DNA from: Dichetophora obliterata
Lineage: Eukaryota > Arthropoda > Insecta > Diptera > Sciomyzidae
NCBI GenBank assembly: GCA_963920525.1
Contig: OY986437.1
Span: 195,195,511-195,259,510, forward strand
Direction: 5' to 3'
Length of the DNA stretch: 64,000 nucleotides
How positions within the stretch are numbered: position 1 is the first letter of the stretch; each line of letters opens with the position of its first letter. The notes below the pieces were generated by a model, which was not told the DNA's origin, made no database searches, and saw only the letters and a list, made by a program, of their open reading frames with translations. Positions 12,238-23,479 of the stretch are shown piece after piece. The position numbers were made by a program, and so were the translations under genes.

Positions 12238-12871
12238 ATTCATATTGTTAGTCATATTTTTTAGTATGAATATCAATAATGTCAACTTTTATTCATTAAT
12301 TCCAGTCTACAAAAATGTTTAAAATTAAGATGGTGTTGGAAAATTCACAATGTATTTTAAATAAAAACCAATACGCTTAATTTATCGTTCTCAATGTTTC
12401 TTTATTGCATTTTAGCTTAATTTATTAAAGCAAAATATTTTTAATTGCAAAAACAACCTAGTTGAACATAGACAAATAGAACTAACAAAACTTGATTTAC
12501 AATAATAGCTTAGGTCGATATAAGTTCAAGAGATGAGGCTTTGTAAGTTGCAATTATCGCTGTATTATGTTTTTTTTTAAATACTCTGTTAATATAAAAT
12601 ATATATAATATTAAAAAGTATTTATATAATCTTCATATAATGGGTTATTAGTATTTTAAACATTTATTAAAAAAACGATACCACATTTATCAAAACTACA
12701 TTTGAAACTAAAAAACGAGTTTTCTCGATACTCGGATTTTCGACTTAAGCGATTATTGCTTATGAACACAGAATTATAACCCAGTCGCAGTTTTTTCTAA
12801 TAAAAAAGAGGTTTGTATTAAGTAAAATTTTTTTAATCATTACAGCTAATAGTGTTATATCTGAGCTAGGT

Positions 12872-13635
12872 ATGTCGCGTAGTAATACTTTGACAGAGGT
12901 GGAAAAAGGATAAATGTTAGCTTGGGCTTCTGATAACATTTCAGTGAGCGAAATTTCAAGAAAACTTGAACGCAGCCTCGTCGGTGTTTACAAATTTTCT
13001 TAAAAATACTCAAGAATATGGTAAAAAAAAGTGATCCGGACATGAGAGAAAGATATGTAAAATGGAGGTGCGTGCAATAATACGTCATACGTGAGGTAAG
13101 TAACTCGACAGCCAGTTGTTTTCGTCTGGCAAGAAATTGCAACACCAAAGTTTAAAAAAGAACGATGTGGCGTATGTTCAAACGATTCCCTGATATTTGC
13201 CAAGCTAAAATGAAAGCAATTCTAAGGCTCCTTAAACGACTTGAATTTCGTGAACAAAATATGGAAACTGATTGGTTCTCTGTATGCGAAATTAATCACA
13301 GAAGTGTTATATGCATACAGTTTACGTTTCTGCTTGCAGGTCATATTTTTTGATGAAAAAAATGGAACCTTGGTGAACCAGATGGCTCACACTTTTATTG
13401 ACAAGATTTGCGAAAAGAACCTCGCTACTTCTCAAAACGGAACTTTGGTGGTGGGTCAGTAATGGCGCTAGAAATCCAGTTTACGTCATCTAAGATAAGT
13501 AGAGCCCACTACATCACTGAGTTGCAAAGCAGTTTACTAAAATGTTTGCATCAACATTGTGATTAAAACTAGATTTTCCAGCATGACAATGCCCGAATAC
13601 ACACTAGCGAGAATGAGGCCCATTGAGATACCAAG
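12872..13635 (+). pseudogene. Tc1/Tc3-like transposase, N-terminal and middle part (split gene)
   Basis: It starts MSRSNTLTEVEKG, the N-terminal helix-turn-helix start seen in Tc3-type transposases, and continues with ISVSEISRKLERS. Farther on, across frameshifts, it shows FFDEK (usually FSDEKKWNLDGPDG) and an HDNARIH block that carries the second catalytic Asp. The reading stops near 13630 (...SENEA) and resumes at about 16030 with the C-terminal part. A non-LTR retrotransposon occupies the gap. Multiple stops and frameshifts show it is dead. Confidence 0.75.
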
Positions 13636-14089
13636 GGTTAATTATTCCTATCTCTATTTAAAGCAATTTGAGATGTTTACTTAGCCTAGGATTCGGTAAA
13701 CCGAAGATTCCGAGAGTTCCTTGACGAACTCAAGTTCATTGAAGAACCAGTTTCCTAAGTGAAGGAAGTGTTTTTGAGCCATCGCTGGGCAAGTTCTCCT
13801 CATCTCTACAGCTTCTGCATAAGTCGTTGTAAGGTATGTTCAATCTTTGAGCGTGCCTGCCAATGAGGCAGTGCCTTGTCAGGATCCCTATCATGGTGCT
13901 AATGTGGTCTCTACTGAGAGAAATAAGTTCTTTTGAACGCTTAAGATTAAGTTTAGGCCAGATTTGCCGTGTTATATTTCATGTGTTACCTTCTGACCAT
14001 CTATTGTTGGTTTTGATGCAGGATAACTCATGTGTAAGGAGTTTACATGTGGTGAGAAGAATACCAAGGTTTGTCTTGTCTAGAGATAG

Positions 14090-14505
14090 TTATTTGGTAG
14101 TAACTGTACGAGCGAGTTCATCTGCTTTACGGTTACCTAGAAAATCCTTATGTCCAGGAATCCAGCATAGAAGGATTTTGAGCTGCTCTGCCATCTCGTT
14201 TAGAGATCTGTGGCAGTTAAGAACTGTTTCAGATGTTTTTTCAACAGTTCCTAGGGCTTTCAAAGCGTCTTGACTGTCAGAAAGTATGCAAATATCCATT
14301 GAAGATATTTCATTTACCTGAAGCCAAGTTAACGCTTCATGTATAGCAGCGATTTCAGCTTGAAATACACTGCAGTGGTCAGGGAGCCTGAAGGCTAAAT
14401 TAATGCTTAATGCTTCTGAGTAGAATCCTCCACCTACTTTGCCATATAGTTTTGATCCATCAGTAAAGATCTCAATGATATTGTGAGGTGAACGGTTTCC
14501 TAGTT
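14090..14505 (-). pseudogene. RNase H domain of the non-LTR element
   Basis: Read from about 14500 leftwards: EIFTDGSKLYG (first Asp), FQAEIAAIHEAL (Glu), CILSDSQDALKAL (second Asp), CWIPGHKDFLGN and KADELA (last Asp). The order and spacing match cellular/retroelement type I RNase H, and all catalytic acidic residues appear retained. In non-LTR elements this domain lies after RT. An in-frame break is possible near 14300, but the domain reads almost continuously. Confidence 0.75.
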
Positions 14506-14515
14506 CCCACTCTTC

Positions 14516-14962
14516 TCAAGAGGGAACGGATACATCGAACTTCCTTTCAAAGGATAGTTTTTGTGTGACGTAGTCGATGGACCAAGGTATGGGAGGGGGA
14601 AATTTTCTAGTGAAAGCATGTCCTAGTGTACCTTCTTTCGACTGGGAGGTGACTTCTAGGCAGATGGCTGTATAAGCGGCCATCTGTTTTGCTAGGATAT
14701 CAAGTGGTGTAAAATGGAGCATTATATCTAATGCGTCTGTCGGATTAGTTCTTAGGGCTCCACTGATGCTCAATTCCGCTGATCTTTGAACTTTAAAGAT
14801 AAGGTTTAAGTGAGTCTGTTTTTCGAGTGCATGCCACCAGACAATAGCACCATATAGCAAGATTGGCCTTAGAACTGCTGTATATAGCCAATGAGTAACA
14901 CTTGGTTGTAAGCCCCATTTGCTACCTACCGCCTTTTTGCATGAGTACAGGACAATATTCAC
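14516..14962 (-). pseudogene. Non-LTR element, RT C-terminal (thumb) region
   Basis: The frame contains GLQPSVTHWLYTAVLRPILLYGAIVWW (first and last parts only are diagnostic), then QRSAELSISGALRT and a LDIMLHFTPLDI block. LRPILLYGA.VWW is the conserved segment C-terminal to RT in non-LTR elements. It links the RT domain at 15229-15890 to the RNase H domain to its left. Confidence 0.7.
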
Positions 14963-15228
14963 TTTTTTTGCTCACTCGAGCAGATTGGGCTTCCACTTTA
15001 GTTTCCTATCCAGTATAAGGCCCAGGTATTTTGTTTGATCTGAGAAGCTAAGTCTTGTGTTTCCCAGTTTAGGAGGAGTAATAAGAGATACATTGTGTTT
15101 TCTGGTGAAAATCATTGACTCAGTTTTATTAGGATTAACGCTGAGCCCAATTGACTAGAGTATTTAGGCAGTTTTGCATAATGTCTCGAAAAGTAGATAT
15201 ATATTTTCCAGAGGTAACAATAGCAACG

Positions 15229-15890
15229 TCATCGGCTTAAGCTACACCCCTCTAGTTCCAGTTTGACTAACAGTTCATTTACTGCTAAATTCCAGAGTAG
15301 AGGAGAAAGAACCCCTCCCTGAGGGGTTCCCCTTGGTACAGATCTTAACGTGAATGCCGCACCAAATTTTGCACTTAAAATCCTGCCAACTAGCATTTGA
15401 TTTATCAGTGCTGTCAGCGCGGCATCCACCCCAAGCTTCGTTAGCACATTAATAATAAAAGCTATAATCGCATATTCTTTCTGATGGAGGGATTTTTCAT
15501 AGATAGAAACTATGGAGTGGAGAGCTGTTTCCACGTATTTGCCTTTGGTGTAAGCATGTTGTGCTATTGACAATGGCTTTTTTGCTAATTTAAATCTCAA
15601 GTGAATATTGATTAATCTCTTTTCAGAAGAAAAGATGAGAGACTAATTGGTTGAAGGTCTTTTGGGTTAACATGTGAGCTTTTGCCTGCCTTAGATATAA
15701 AGATAACATTCACAGTACACCAACGTCTGGGAATGTGATTTAGGTCAAGGCAGCTTTGATAGATCAACAAAAGCCGCTCCTTAATGTTACAATACAACTT
15801 TTGAATTTCTATGGGAGCTATACCATCTGGTCCTGGTGACTTAAATGGATTGAAGCTATTGATTTCCCACAGCTTCGTTGCTGAGTATTT
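15229..15890 (-). pseudogene. Reverse transcriptase domain (broken)
   Basis: From the right: PGPDGIAP-type fingers near 15825, then HIPRRWCTVNVIFISKAGKS and ISLSSFLLK, followed by AYTKGKYVETALHS, HQKEYAI and GTPQGGVLSPLLWNLAVNELL. The segment after HQKEYAI lacks the usual F.D...AF catalytic block. At the YADD site the Tyr codon has become a stop (VA-stop-ADDVAI, about 15229-15245). Belongs to the 13636-16028 element. Confidence 0.7.
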
Positions 15891-16029
15891 TTAGGAATCT
15901 ATTTACAGATGGTAACTGATCTTCCTGAAATGGAGTGTTAAATATTTCGGAGCATCCTGGAAAGTCAGTTTCTACTAAAACATTCAGAGATTCCGTACTG
16001 TTGATGGTCCATGTACCATCTTCCTTTTT

Positions 16030-16321
16030 CATAAAGCTTGGCTCACGCGTAAAAATATTAAAACTTTGAAGTGGGCAGCGTGCTCTCCAGACCTAAACCC
16101 AATAGAAAATCTATGGGGAATATTGGTTCGTCACACTTATGCTGAAAATCACAAACACAACAACGTTGGTGAGTTACAAATTGCCAGCATCAATGCCGGG
16201 GATAATTTGGAAGCGCGATATTTTACAGAACCTAATTTCTTCCATACGAAAAAGAGTTTTTGAAGTAATAAAAGCTAAAGGGAGCCATATTAACATGATA
16301 ATATTTAATTTATATTTTTAA
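16030..16321 (+). pseudogene. Tc1/Tc3-like transposase, C-terminal part (split gene)
   Basis: It begins [12 protein letters not shown] and continues [19 protein letters not shown], with the third catalytic Glu in PIEN. It ends in [16 protein letters not shown], reached after a frame change near 16200. This is the natural continuation of the 12872-13635 fragment, so it is one gene cut by the non-LTR element. Terminal inverted repeats of the Tc1 element were not identified. Confidence 0.75.
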
Positions 16322-16549
16322 AAGTTTTAAAACACAATTAAATTCATTTGAAGCATGGGTTATAAATGCGTAACGCTTCATAATAAGATATTTAAATTTT
16401 ATTGGTCTTAATTTAAAAAATATTCGGTTAAAATTATCTGAGTACTGAATTTTTCTTTCTCCACATCTTTTTTAATTAGAATATAACAAATCGGAAACGT
16501 AAGAAAGAAATATATCAACATACCAAATGTTCATACCAAATGTGCAGGC

Positions 16550-17416
16550 GTGACAGGTCGAGTTGCGGATTGTATTGAGGAAGGTAAAGGGTTGCGTTGG
16601 TCTTGCGAGAAATGTAGATTGGCTGACATCAACTTCTACAAACTTTTCAAGCAGACAAAGCAAGGCTTCTCTGAAATAAGCAAGGAACTTTCTTTGCTTT
16701 CTGCAAAATTTTTTAAATACCAGTCTCTTTTCGACGATTTTAAATATATTGAAGAGTCAATTCCTTCACCCAAAAGGGAAAAAAAACACATGTCTTTGCG
16801 TAGTAAGCAAAAAACTGATTCAACTCCAACTCTACATTCTTCTGTACATGACATTGCTGATGACATGGACATTGGTGGTATAACAGCCCCTCCACCTATT
16901 TTAACTTCTACTTCGAATACAGCAAACATATCGATTTCTGCTCCTTTGCCAGTGCTGGCACCTCCACCTTCGTTGCCAGTCATGTCTTATGCTGTTTCAA
17001 ACTGTTTCTCTGTTTCTCTTTCACCAACTTTGGTCGATTCCCAGGTTGTTCCTCTTACTTCTCAGGTTTATGTTCCACCTAAGCCAATCATTGCAATTCC
17101 ACCAACTAAATCAATCTATGTTTCTCGCTTAGCTGCGGATACAACAGAGGTTGATATAGATTTTTTTATTAAATCAAAGTTGAGTTGTTCCTTGCATCTT
17201 TCGGTTCATAAATTCAAATATTCAAATGTAAGATCAATTACTTCTTTTAGATTAACAGTTCCTGAAAATTTATTTAATTCTATAGTTGATGTAAACTTTT
17301 GGCCGCCAAACACAATTGTACGCGAATTTGAATTTAAAAGCAATCCAAGACCGGTAAATGTTGGACATTTGCCGCGTCCCCGAAATAGCCCTGAATCTTA
17401 TCCAAAAAACGATTAA
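16550..17416 (+). pseudogene. Non-LTR ORF1 protein (truncated N-terminus)
   Basis: About 288 residues remain open. The N-terminal part has CAGVTGRVADC and LRWSCEKCR, a Cys pattern like the PHD-type finger of CR1-group ORF1 proteins. Next comes a helical segment, then a Pro/Ser-rich linker (TAPPPILTS, APPPSLPV) and a C-terminal domain starting PTKSIYVSRLAADTTE, which resembles the nucleic-acid-binding end of these proteins. The true start is lost upstream. Confidence 0.6.
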
Positions 17417-17442
17417 TAAACCGCAAGTCTAAATTAGAGCTT

Positions 17443-18480
17443 GTGTACCAAAATGTCAGGGGTCTTAACTCCAAACTTTCCGATATTTTCATAAACAGTT
17501 TTGATTTTGAATATAACATTATAATTTTTACAGAGACTTGGCTTCGCTCTAATATCTTAAATTCTGAAATAATGTGCAATAAATATCAAATTTTTCGTAA
17601 AGATCATCATGATAAGATCGGTGGTGGTGTTTTGATAGCTGTTCAAAACTCACAATTTGTTAAAAAATAAAGACGTTCTTATTGTGCTGGGTGATTTTAA
17701 CCTTCCTTTTGAGACTTGGAGATCGTCTGACGATTCTTCATTTCTAACTCCTGTTTCCAATAGTGATTGGATAAATGATTTCTTGGTAAGCTGTCTGATC
17801 TGTGTCTTCAACAAGTCAATGATATTTTAAATATAAACCACAGAACCCTAGACCTTGTATTTGTAGATAGATGCACTACTGTTAATCTCCATTTTTCGAA
17901 TCCCGTATCACTTCCAGAAGATGTACATCATCCAACTCTTGAAATAACAGTTTTACTCCCCCACGAAAAGGAAGATAGAGTAACTTCTGATGCGCGAAAT
18001 AAAAAAGTTTATAATTTTAAGAAAACGGACTATGTAAAACTTAATTCCTTAGTTTCGCAGACTGATTGGTCTCCAATTTTAACTAGCGGAACATCATACT
18101 CATATTATGACGTCGAATGTTCTGTACAGTTTTTCAATGATACTCTGCAAAGGTGTTTCTTATTGTCCGTCCCAAAAAAAGGTGTTTCTCCAATCCTTTA
18201 AATCCACCCTGGCTAACAAATGATCTAAAGGCACTTAAAACTTTTAAAAAATCGTTTATTTAAAAAATATAAAATATCTGGTTCTAGCTTAGACTTTGCT
18301 TCCTATTCTTTTTGTCGTTATAGATATCAACTATTAAATAAACAATGCTATTCTGCTTATATAATTAACATAAAATCTCAATTTAAAGATGATCCAAAAC
18401 TTTTCTATAGTTTTGTTAACTCAAAACGTAAAGCCTCCAGTTTTCCACCCCTAATAAAATTCAATCAGGAAGAATCATCT
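17443..18480 (+). pseudogene. Non-LTR ORF2, endonuclease region (frame-broken)
   Basis: YQNVRGLNSKLSDIF, FTETWL (the catalytic N..G..SK and ETWL motifs of the APE-like endonuclease) and GGGVLIAV are seen in one frame to 17670. A second frame then gives VLGDFNLPF, the GDFN motif. A segment between them appears deleted. The stretch from 17820 to 18480 carries the usual linker before RT with further frameshifts. Confidence 0.7.
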
Positions 18481-18489
18481 TGTGACAAT

Positions 18490-20060
18490 GTGATTTCTAA
18501 CATGTTTGCAAACTTCTTTAAATCAACTTACTCCGATATACCATTTAATACTAGCACGGTGTATTCTTTTCTCCCGCCAGTTAACTCTTTTGAAACTCCT
18601 GTAATAGATCCAAATATTGTCATGTGTTATCTTCGACAAGTAAAATCTTCTTTTACGACCGGCCCTGATAAAATTCCAAACTGTATTTTAAAGCAATGTG
18701 CTACAAACCTGTGTACTCCTCTAGCAAACATTTTTAATATTTCCTTGCATAGTGGTTATTTTCCTATTATATGGAAGGATTCTTATATTATACCCCTTCA
18801 TAAATCTGGCTCCAAGATAGATGTTTCTAACTATCGAGAAATTGCAAAATTAAGTGTAATTCCAAAGTTATTTGAGAAAATCATAACTGATCAATTAACC
18901 CACTCCGTGTCTTCCACCATTTCTGTCTTTCAACATGGTTTTCTGAAGGGTAAGTCCACTACAACAAACCTCTTAGAGTTTACTACGCGTGTTATAAATG
19001 GTTTTACTTTGGGACTGCAGACTGATGTTATTTATACGGACTTTAGCAAAGCTTTCGACAGTGATAACCATAATCTTGTTTTGAAAAAACTCCATCTTAT
19101 TGGGTTTCCTGTCACATTATTAAATTGGATAAATTCGTATTTATCTAGACGTACTCAAAAGGTTTTATGTAAGAATTCTCTTTCAAAAAGTATTTCGGTC
19201 ACTTCTGGCGTTCCTCAGGGCAGTCATCTTGGACCGGTTTTGTTTTTACTATTCATTAATGATCTTCCTTCGATAATAAAACACTGTAACGTCTTAATGT
19301 CCGCTGACGAAATCACCCGAAGAACGACATCTTTTACAATCTGATCTAAATAGACTTGTGGACTGGTGTAGCTTAAATATATTAAATCTCAACTTAAAAA
19401 AATGTAAGCAAATGACATTCTCGCGAAGATCTGCTAATAACATAAATTACACTATAAATAACACTAACTTAGAAATAGTTTCCAGTTTTCTCGATCTTGG
19501 TGTTATTATGGATTCAAAAGTTCGCTTCAATCTCCACGTAAATATGGTGATAAATAAGGCAAGAGGAGTCCTTGGTTTCATTAAAAGATGGGCTATAGAA
19601 TTCAGTGATCCCTTTACTACTAAATTATTATATAGCTCTCTCGTAAGGCCAGTTCTTGAATATGCATCAGTTGTATGGAACCCACAATATAATGTCTACA
19701 TCGACGCCATAGAATCCGTTCAAAAAGTTTTTACTTTTTGCTTTACGTCATAGTCGTTGGAACCCCAATAGTATGCTTCCATCGTATGAAATACGCCTTA
19801 AAATTATTTTACTACCATCCCTAAGAAGCAGAAGAATGATGCTTAATGTCATGTTTCTGTATAAATTACTTCGTGGCGAGATTAATTCGGAATATCTCAT
19901 CTCAGCTCTAAATTTTAACATCCCAAGGAGAGGAACTAGACATTTTCTGTTTTTCAAGTTGAGTCAGTGCAGTTCTAATTACGCTCTTCATGAACCTTTA
20001 CGTATGTGTAGTGTATGTGCAGTGATTTCAATGATAACTTCAACATGATTAATTTTTCTG
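18490..20060 (+). pseudogene. Non-LTR ORF2, reverse transcriptase and C-terminal region
   Basis: 18490-19344 is open for 284 residues with SFTTGPDKIPNCILK, YREIAKLSVIPKLFEK, YTDFSKAFD (catalytic Asp) and SGVPQGSHLGPVLFLLFIND. At the YADD position it reads MSADEIT, and the frame is then lost, so the polymerase site is destroyed. The rest follows in other frames: LVDWCSLN (about 19350), LGVIMDSK, LVRPVLEYASVVWN (to 19750) and FLYKLLRGEI (to about 20045). Confidence 0.75.
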
Positions 20061-20109
20061 ATTCGGTAGACGTCTTAAAACGGAAAATTATATTACATTT
20101 AAATAATTA

Positions 20110-21180
20110 AATCAATTTAACTTCATCCTATTATACCTAACGCAGTTTTATAACAATGTAATATCGGTAATTGAGATTATTCTGCTTCTCCTTTTTGTCT
20201 CGATATTATGTTTTATTAAGTAAGCACCATCAAATATGAATCGTTTTTAAAACTTACTTTTTAATTATTCAATATTTAAGTTTTAAATCGAATTGTGATT
20301 TACGTGCTCACGTGGTTTCCTGATTTGAAATTAGACTGAACTCACACTATCACCTGGATTGATGTGCCAGAGTATATCACTTTTCCACACAAGTTTAAGC
20401 CTGCGTTGGCCCAAATGCATATCCAACTAATTGGGATTTTGATTTGGCAGATATGAGATTTATCTCATTTCCACGTAGGTCCTTGGGTTGGACAATGGCC
20501 GCAAACCAGTTAAAATGAGTTTAGTGTTTTGGATTGTTTTTGAAATCAGGATTGTTTTTTGGGTACCTTAAATTGATAATTACTATTATTTAATTCGATG
20601 TTGCTTATTTATATAGAATCAAGTTTATTTAAATACGCGTTTTATATATATTCAATTTTAAAATTCCGCTGAAAAGCCAATTAATGTGCTTAGTGGAAAA
20701 TCCTAATTGCCAATAGGGGGTATGTTTGTAGGTACATTCTGTCTGTCCCGGCTGATTCGGGCAGGATCTAGAATGTAATTTGTGCATGCGTATAGGACGG
20801 GTATACGTATCTTTGGAAGATTTCATACCTCCGGGCGAATCAAAAAAAAAAAAAAACATAATGGGGTGGGTTATATATATGAAACGCACCTTACGTTTTC
20901 AGGAATCGCGTGGTTGCAGTCGCTTTGCCAGGAGTTTTTCCACTTTTCGAAAGTGATTACACACAAAAATGAATAGTATCTACCTTTCCTATTTTTTTAT
21001 ATTTTTTATCTAAAAGTATGAAAAACATTTAAAAAAAAATTGATATAGTTAGCTGCAAAAAGATCTGCATTTTTGCAGAAATATCTTTTTAGTAAATTTT
21101 TGATGTCCTGTCTTCAACCATACAGCCATAACATAAAAAACTTTGAAGTTAATTATTAAAGTAAATACACTTAAATTATA
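20110..21180. other. No gene recognised
   Basis: AT-rich sequence with a poly-A run at 20842-20854 and short open frames without motifs. The GTCTGTCCCGGCTGATTCGG stretch near 20740 is less AT-rich but not recognised. Confidence 0.45.
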
Positions 21181-21960
21181 GATTTAAAAAATATAGAGTT
21201 ATCAAAAAACTTGAAATGGTATGCTTTTTTGGGAGAAATATGCCTTACCGACTTAGGTTAAATTAGAGGTGGGCGTACTAGTATGTCGATTTGGTTTATT
21301 TTCACACAAACTATTTGTTTTTATAATAAATTAAGGTGTATCGAATTGTATTTATCTGGACTGCTTATTTGGAGAAATACTCGGCCTTACCGATTTCGTT
21401 TATATGATGAGTAGGCGTTTTATTTGGCCGATTGTGTTTGTTTTCACACAAACTGTTTATTGCTATAAAGGAACTAGGATCACAAAGTTTTATTGCTCTG
21501 GGATACTTTTTTGGGGAAATATACCACCTTACCGATATCGGTTATATGAGGGGTGGGCGTATTAGTCAGCCGATTTGATTCGTTTTCACACAAAATAGTT
21601 GTTGCTATAAAAGAACTAAGTGCTGTGGGTTATTTTTTTGGGGATATATACCACCTTACCGATTTAGGTTATATAAAAGGTCGTATTAGTTGGCCGATTC
21701 TGTTAATATCTTAAAAAACCACTAGTTGTTGTTAGAAAAGAACTAGGTGAATAACATTTTTTTTTCGCTTTGGAATAATTTTTTGAAGAAATATACCAGA
21801 TTATCGATTTCGGTTATATGGGAGGTAGACGTGCCATTCATCCGATTTCATCGCATTTTTGTGAGAATAGTTATCTTATTAAAAAACGTATTTCCAGAAA
21901 ATGTTGCGATTATATGGGATCGTTACACTGTGTGTTGTATGTCGGAAACCTAACACAGAG
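21180..21960. repeat. Degenerate tandem repeat, about 115-125 bp period
   Basis: Five to six units share TTTTGGGGAAATATACC, CTTACCGATTTCGGTTATAT, GGTGGGCGTATTAG, CCGATT and TTTTCACACAAACTA. Repeats containing GGGCGT and TTCACACAAA occur inside Helitron-like elements elsewhere in the window, so this may be the inside of an old Helitron-like insertion. No ends were found. Confidence 0.6.
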
Positions 21961-21964
21961 TTGC

Positions 21965-22480
21965 AAAAATAAAACCTCAAAACAACAGTAAGGTATAGCG
22001 GTGGCAGCGTCATGGCTTGGGCTGTATGGCCGCATCCGGCGTGGGCCTGTTAGAATTTATTGAGACAAAAATGGATAAAAAATACATCTCTATATTTTAA
22101 AATATAATTTGATTCAAAGTGGAGAAAAACTTGCAATACGGTAGAGCTTTGGTTTCTACCAAGATATGACCCGAAGCATAAGTCAGAGATTATGCAGTCG
22201 TAGCTCATTCGGAATTACCCCCGTTTTATGGCACCGCCGGCCCAGTCACCTGACCTCACTCCATCATCGAAAATTTGTGGTAAATTTTGGATCAAAACAT
22301 TCGCAAACACCGAATTTCGAACAAAACTTATTTAAAAACGCTTTAATTGAGGAATGGGCAAAAATCACCCCACAAGTGACACAGAAGTTGGTAGACTCCA
22401 TCCCAAAGAGCCAAATTAAATATTTAATGAACCTACTAATAAATAATTTGAAGTCTAAAATTAAGTGGTTCAAATAAACT
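21965..22480 (+). pseudogene. Tc1-like transposase, central to C-terminal remnant
   Basis: Across several frames the plus strand gives TVRYSGGSVMAWA (middle of the DDE core), DPKHKSEI (second Asp block), APPAQSPDLTP (degraded PDLNPIEN) and FKNALIEEWAKITPQVTQKLVDSIPK (cited in part). The order matches a Tc1 transposase from the mid-core to the C-terminus. Stops and frameshifts are frequent. Different family from the 49751-51405 element by sequence. Confidence 0.7.
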
Positions 22481-22578
22481 CAAAGCCAAATGTAATGCAA
22501 AATTTTTAAGAAACAGTACATTTCTATACAGACATAAAAAAATGTAATTTTGAACAAAAGGAAAGAATTAATTGTTAT

Positions 22579-22795
22579 TTAACCCTAATCCTACTGCGTC
22601 CTTTTGTAACGTTTCCCACTGCGATGTAACTTTGAGTCACACACAGAAATTTATGTTACTCTGAATTTGAAGAAAATTAATTCATTTGAGAATACAAATG
22701 CGCTTCAATGAAAAAAAAAAATACGGGTTTAATAGTTACAATATTTTTAAAATCAAATGTGATCCAAAGTCACACCGCAGTAGGATTAGGGTTAA
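22579..22795. mobile_element. piggyBac-type MITE with TTAA ends
   Basis: TTAA plus CCCTAATCCTACTGCG at 22579-22598 is mirrored exactly by CGCAGTAGGATTAGGG plus TTAA at 22776-22795. TTAA target duplication and CCC... terminal repeats are the hallmark of piggyBac elements. A sub-terminal copy of the motif (CACTGCGATGTAACTTTGAG, about 22619) resembles the block next to the right repeat. At 217 bp it has no coding capacity and would depend on a transposase elsewhere. Confidence 0.85.
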
Positions 22796-23147
22796 TATAT
22801 GCCTTTAGTTGTTGTGTTCACAGGCCTATAGTGAATTTAATGAGAAATTTAACTCTTTAGTATCCCATTTCTGAGTATTTTTAAAGCTTTTCGAAAAACT
22901 TTTAAAAACGTACGTTGAATACGTTAAAGAGGGTTAAAATTTTCTACAAAAATATTTCTCACAAAGTTCCGCTTCTGTGTACACAACAATTATGGCAAAG
23001 GTATATTACCTTATTGTTAAGCCTGCTAGCACTGATAATTTCTGTGGCCAATTTTTGGTATATTGCAGGAAAAGCATAAAATTATGCATTGTGCCAATTT
23101 TTGACATCTCTACAACATTACTATCTTATTTTTCTATTCTTACCGCC

Positions 23148-23275
23148 TAGTTTTGTATATCGAAAACGCAAACCAACGACAAGCAAGACACGAAAAGCAA
23201 TAGCATTTTGTATAGAAAAATTATTACTTCTCGTGTCTTACTTTTTTTGTTTGCTTTTTCGATATCCAAAAAAAA
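23148..23275. repeat. Imperfect hairpin repeat
   Basis: The left half (TTTGTATATCGAAAACGCAAAC, first part) and right half (GTTTGCTTTTTCGATATCCAAA, last part) are inverted copies around AAGCAATAG near 23200, roughly 80% matching by eye. It may be a short MITE; no target duplication was found. Confidence 0.45.
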
Positions 23276-23479
23276 CTGTTAGTGTGCCCATATTACACGA
23301 TGTTCGTTTGTTTGACGAACAATGAACACTTAGTTCTCTCTTTGACATTTGGTTCGTTGGCAGGCCACACGACGGAAAATGTTCGGCGAAACACTTTTGA
23401 CATTTCATTAAATTTCAGTACTTTTTCTCCTCCTTTATTATTCAATAAAAATTTCACACAACTATTATTTCATTAAGTA

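Larger units (their letters stand above)
13636..16028 (-). mobile_element. 5'-truncated non-LTR retrotransposon with RT and RNase H, inserted in a Tc1-like gene
   Basis: The minus strand reads, from 16020 leftwards: a pre-RT linker (KKEDGTWT), RT blocks (ISLSSFLLK, TPQGGVLSPLLWN, ADDVAI), a C-terminal thumb/connection region and an RNase H domain. RNase H after RT is known in LOA- and I-type non-LTR families, so an assignment there is likely. The 5' end is missing, which is typical of target-primed insertion. No clear poly-A or target duplication is seen. The two halves of the host Tc1 transposase flank it. Confidence 0.75.
16500..20110 (+). mobile_element. Non-LTR retrotransposon (CR1/Jockey-like), 5'-truncated and decayed
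   Basis: ORF1 (16550-17416) is followed by endonuclease (17443 to about 18000) and RT (18490-19344) blocks and by a long C-terminal region to about 20060, all on the plus strand. The layout fits CR1/Jockey-group elements. The 5' end begins within the ORF1 zinc-finger region, and a short duplication (CATACCAAATGT at about 16520 and 16533) lies at this edge. The 3' end is AT-rich (about 20090-20110) without a clear poly-A tail. Confidence 0.75.
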
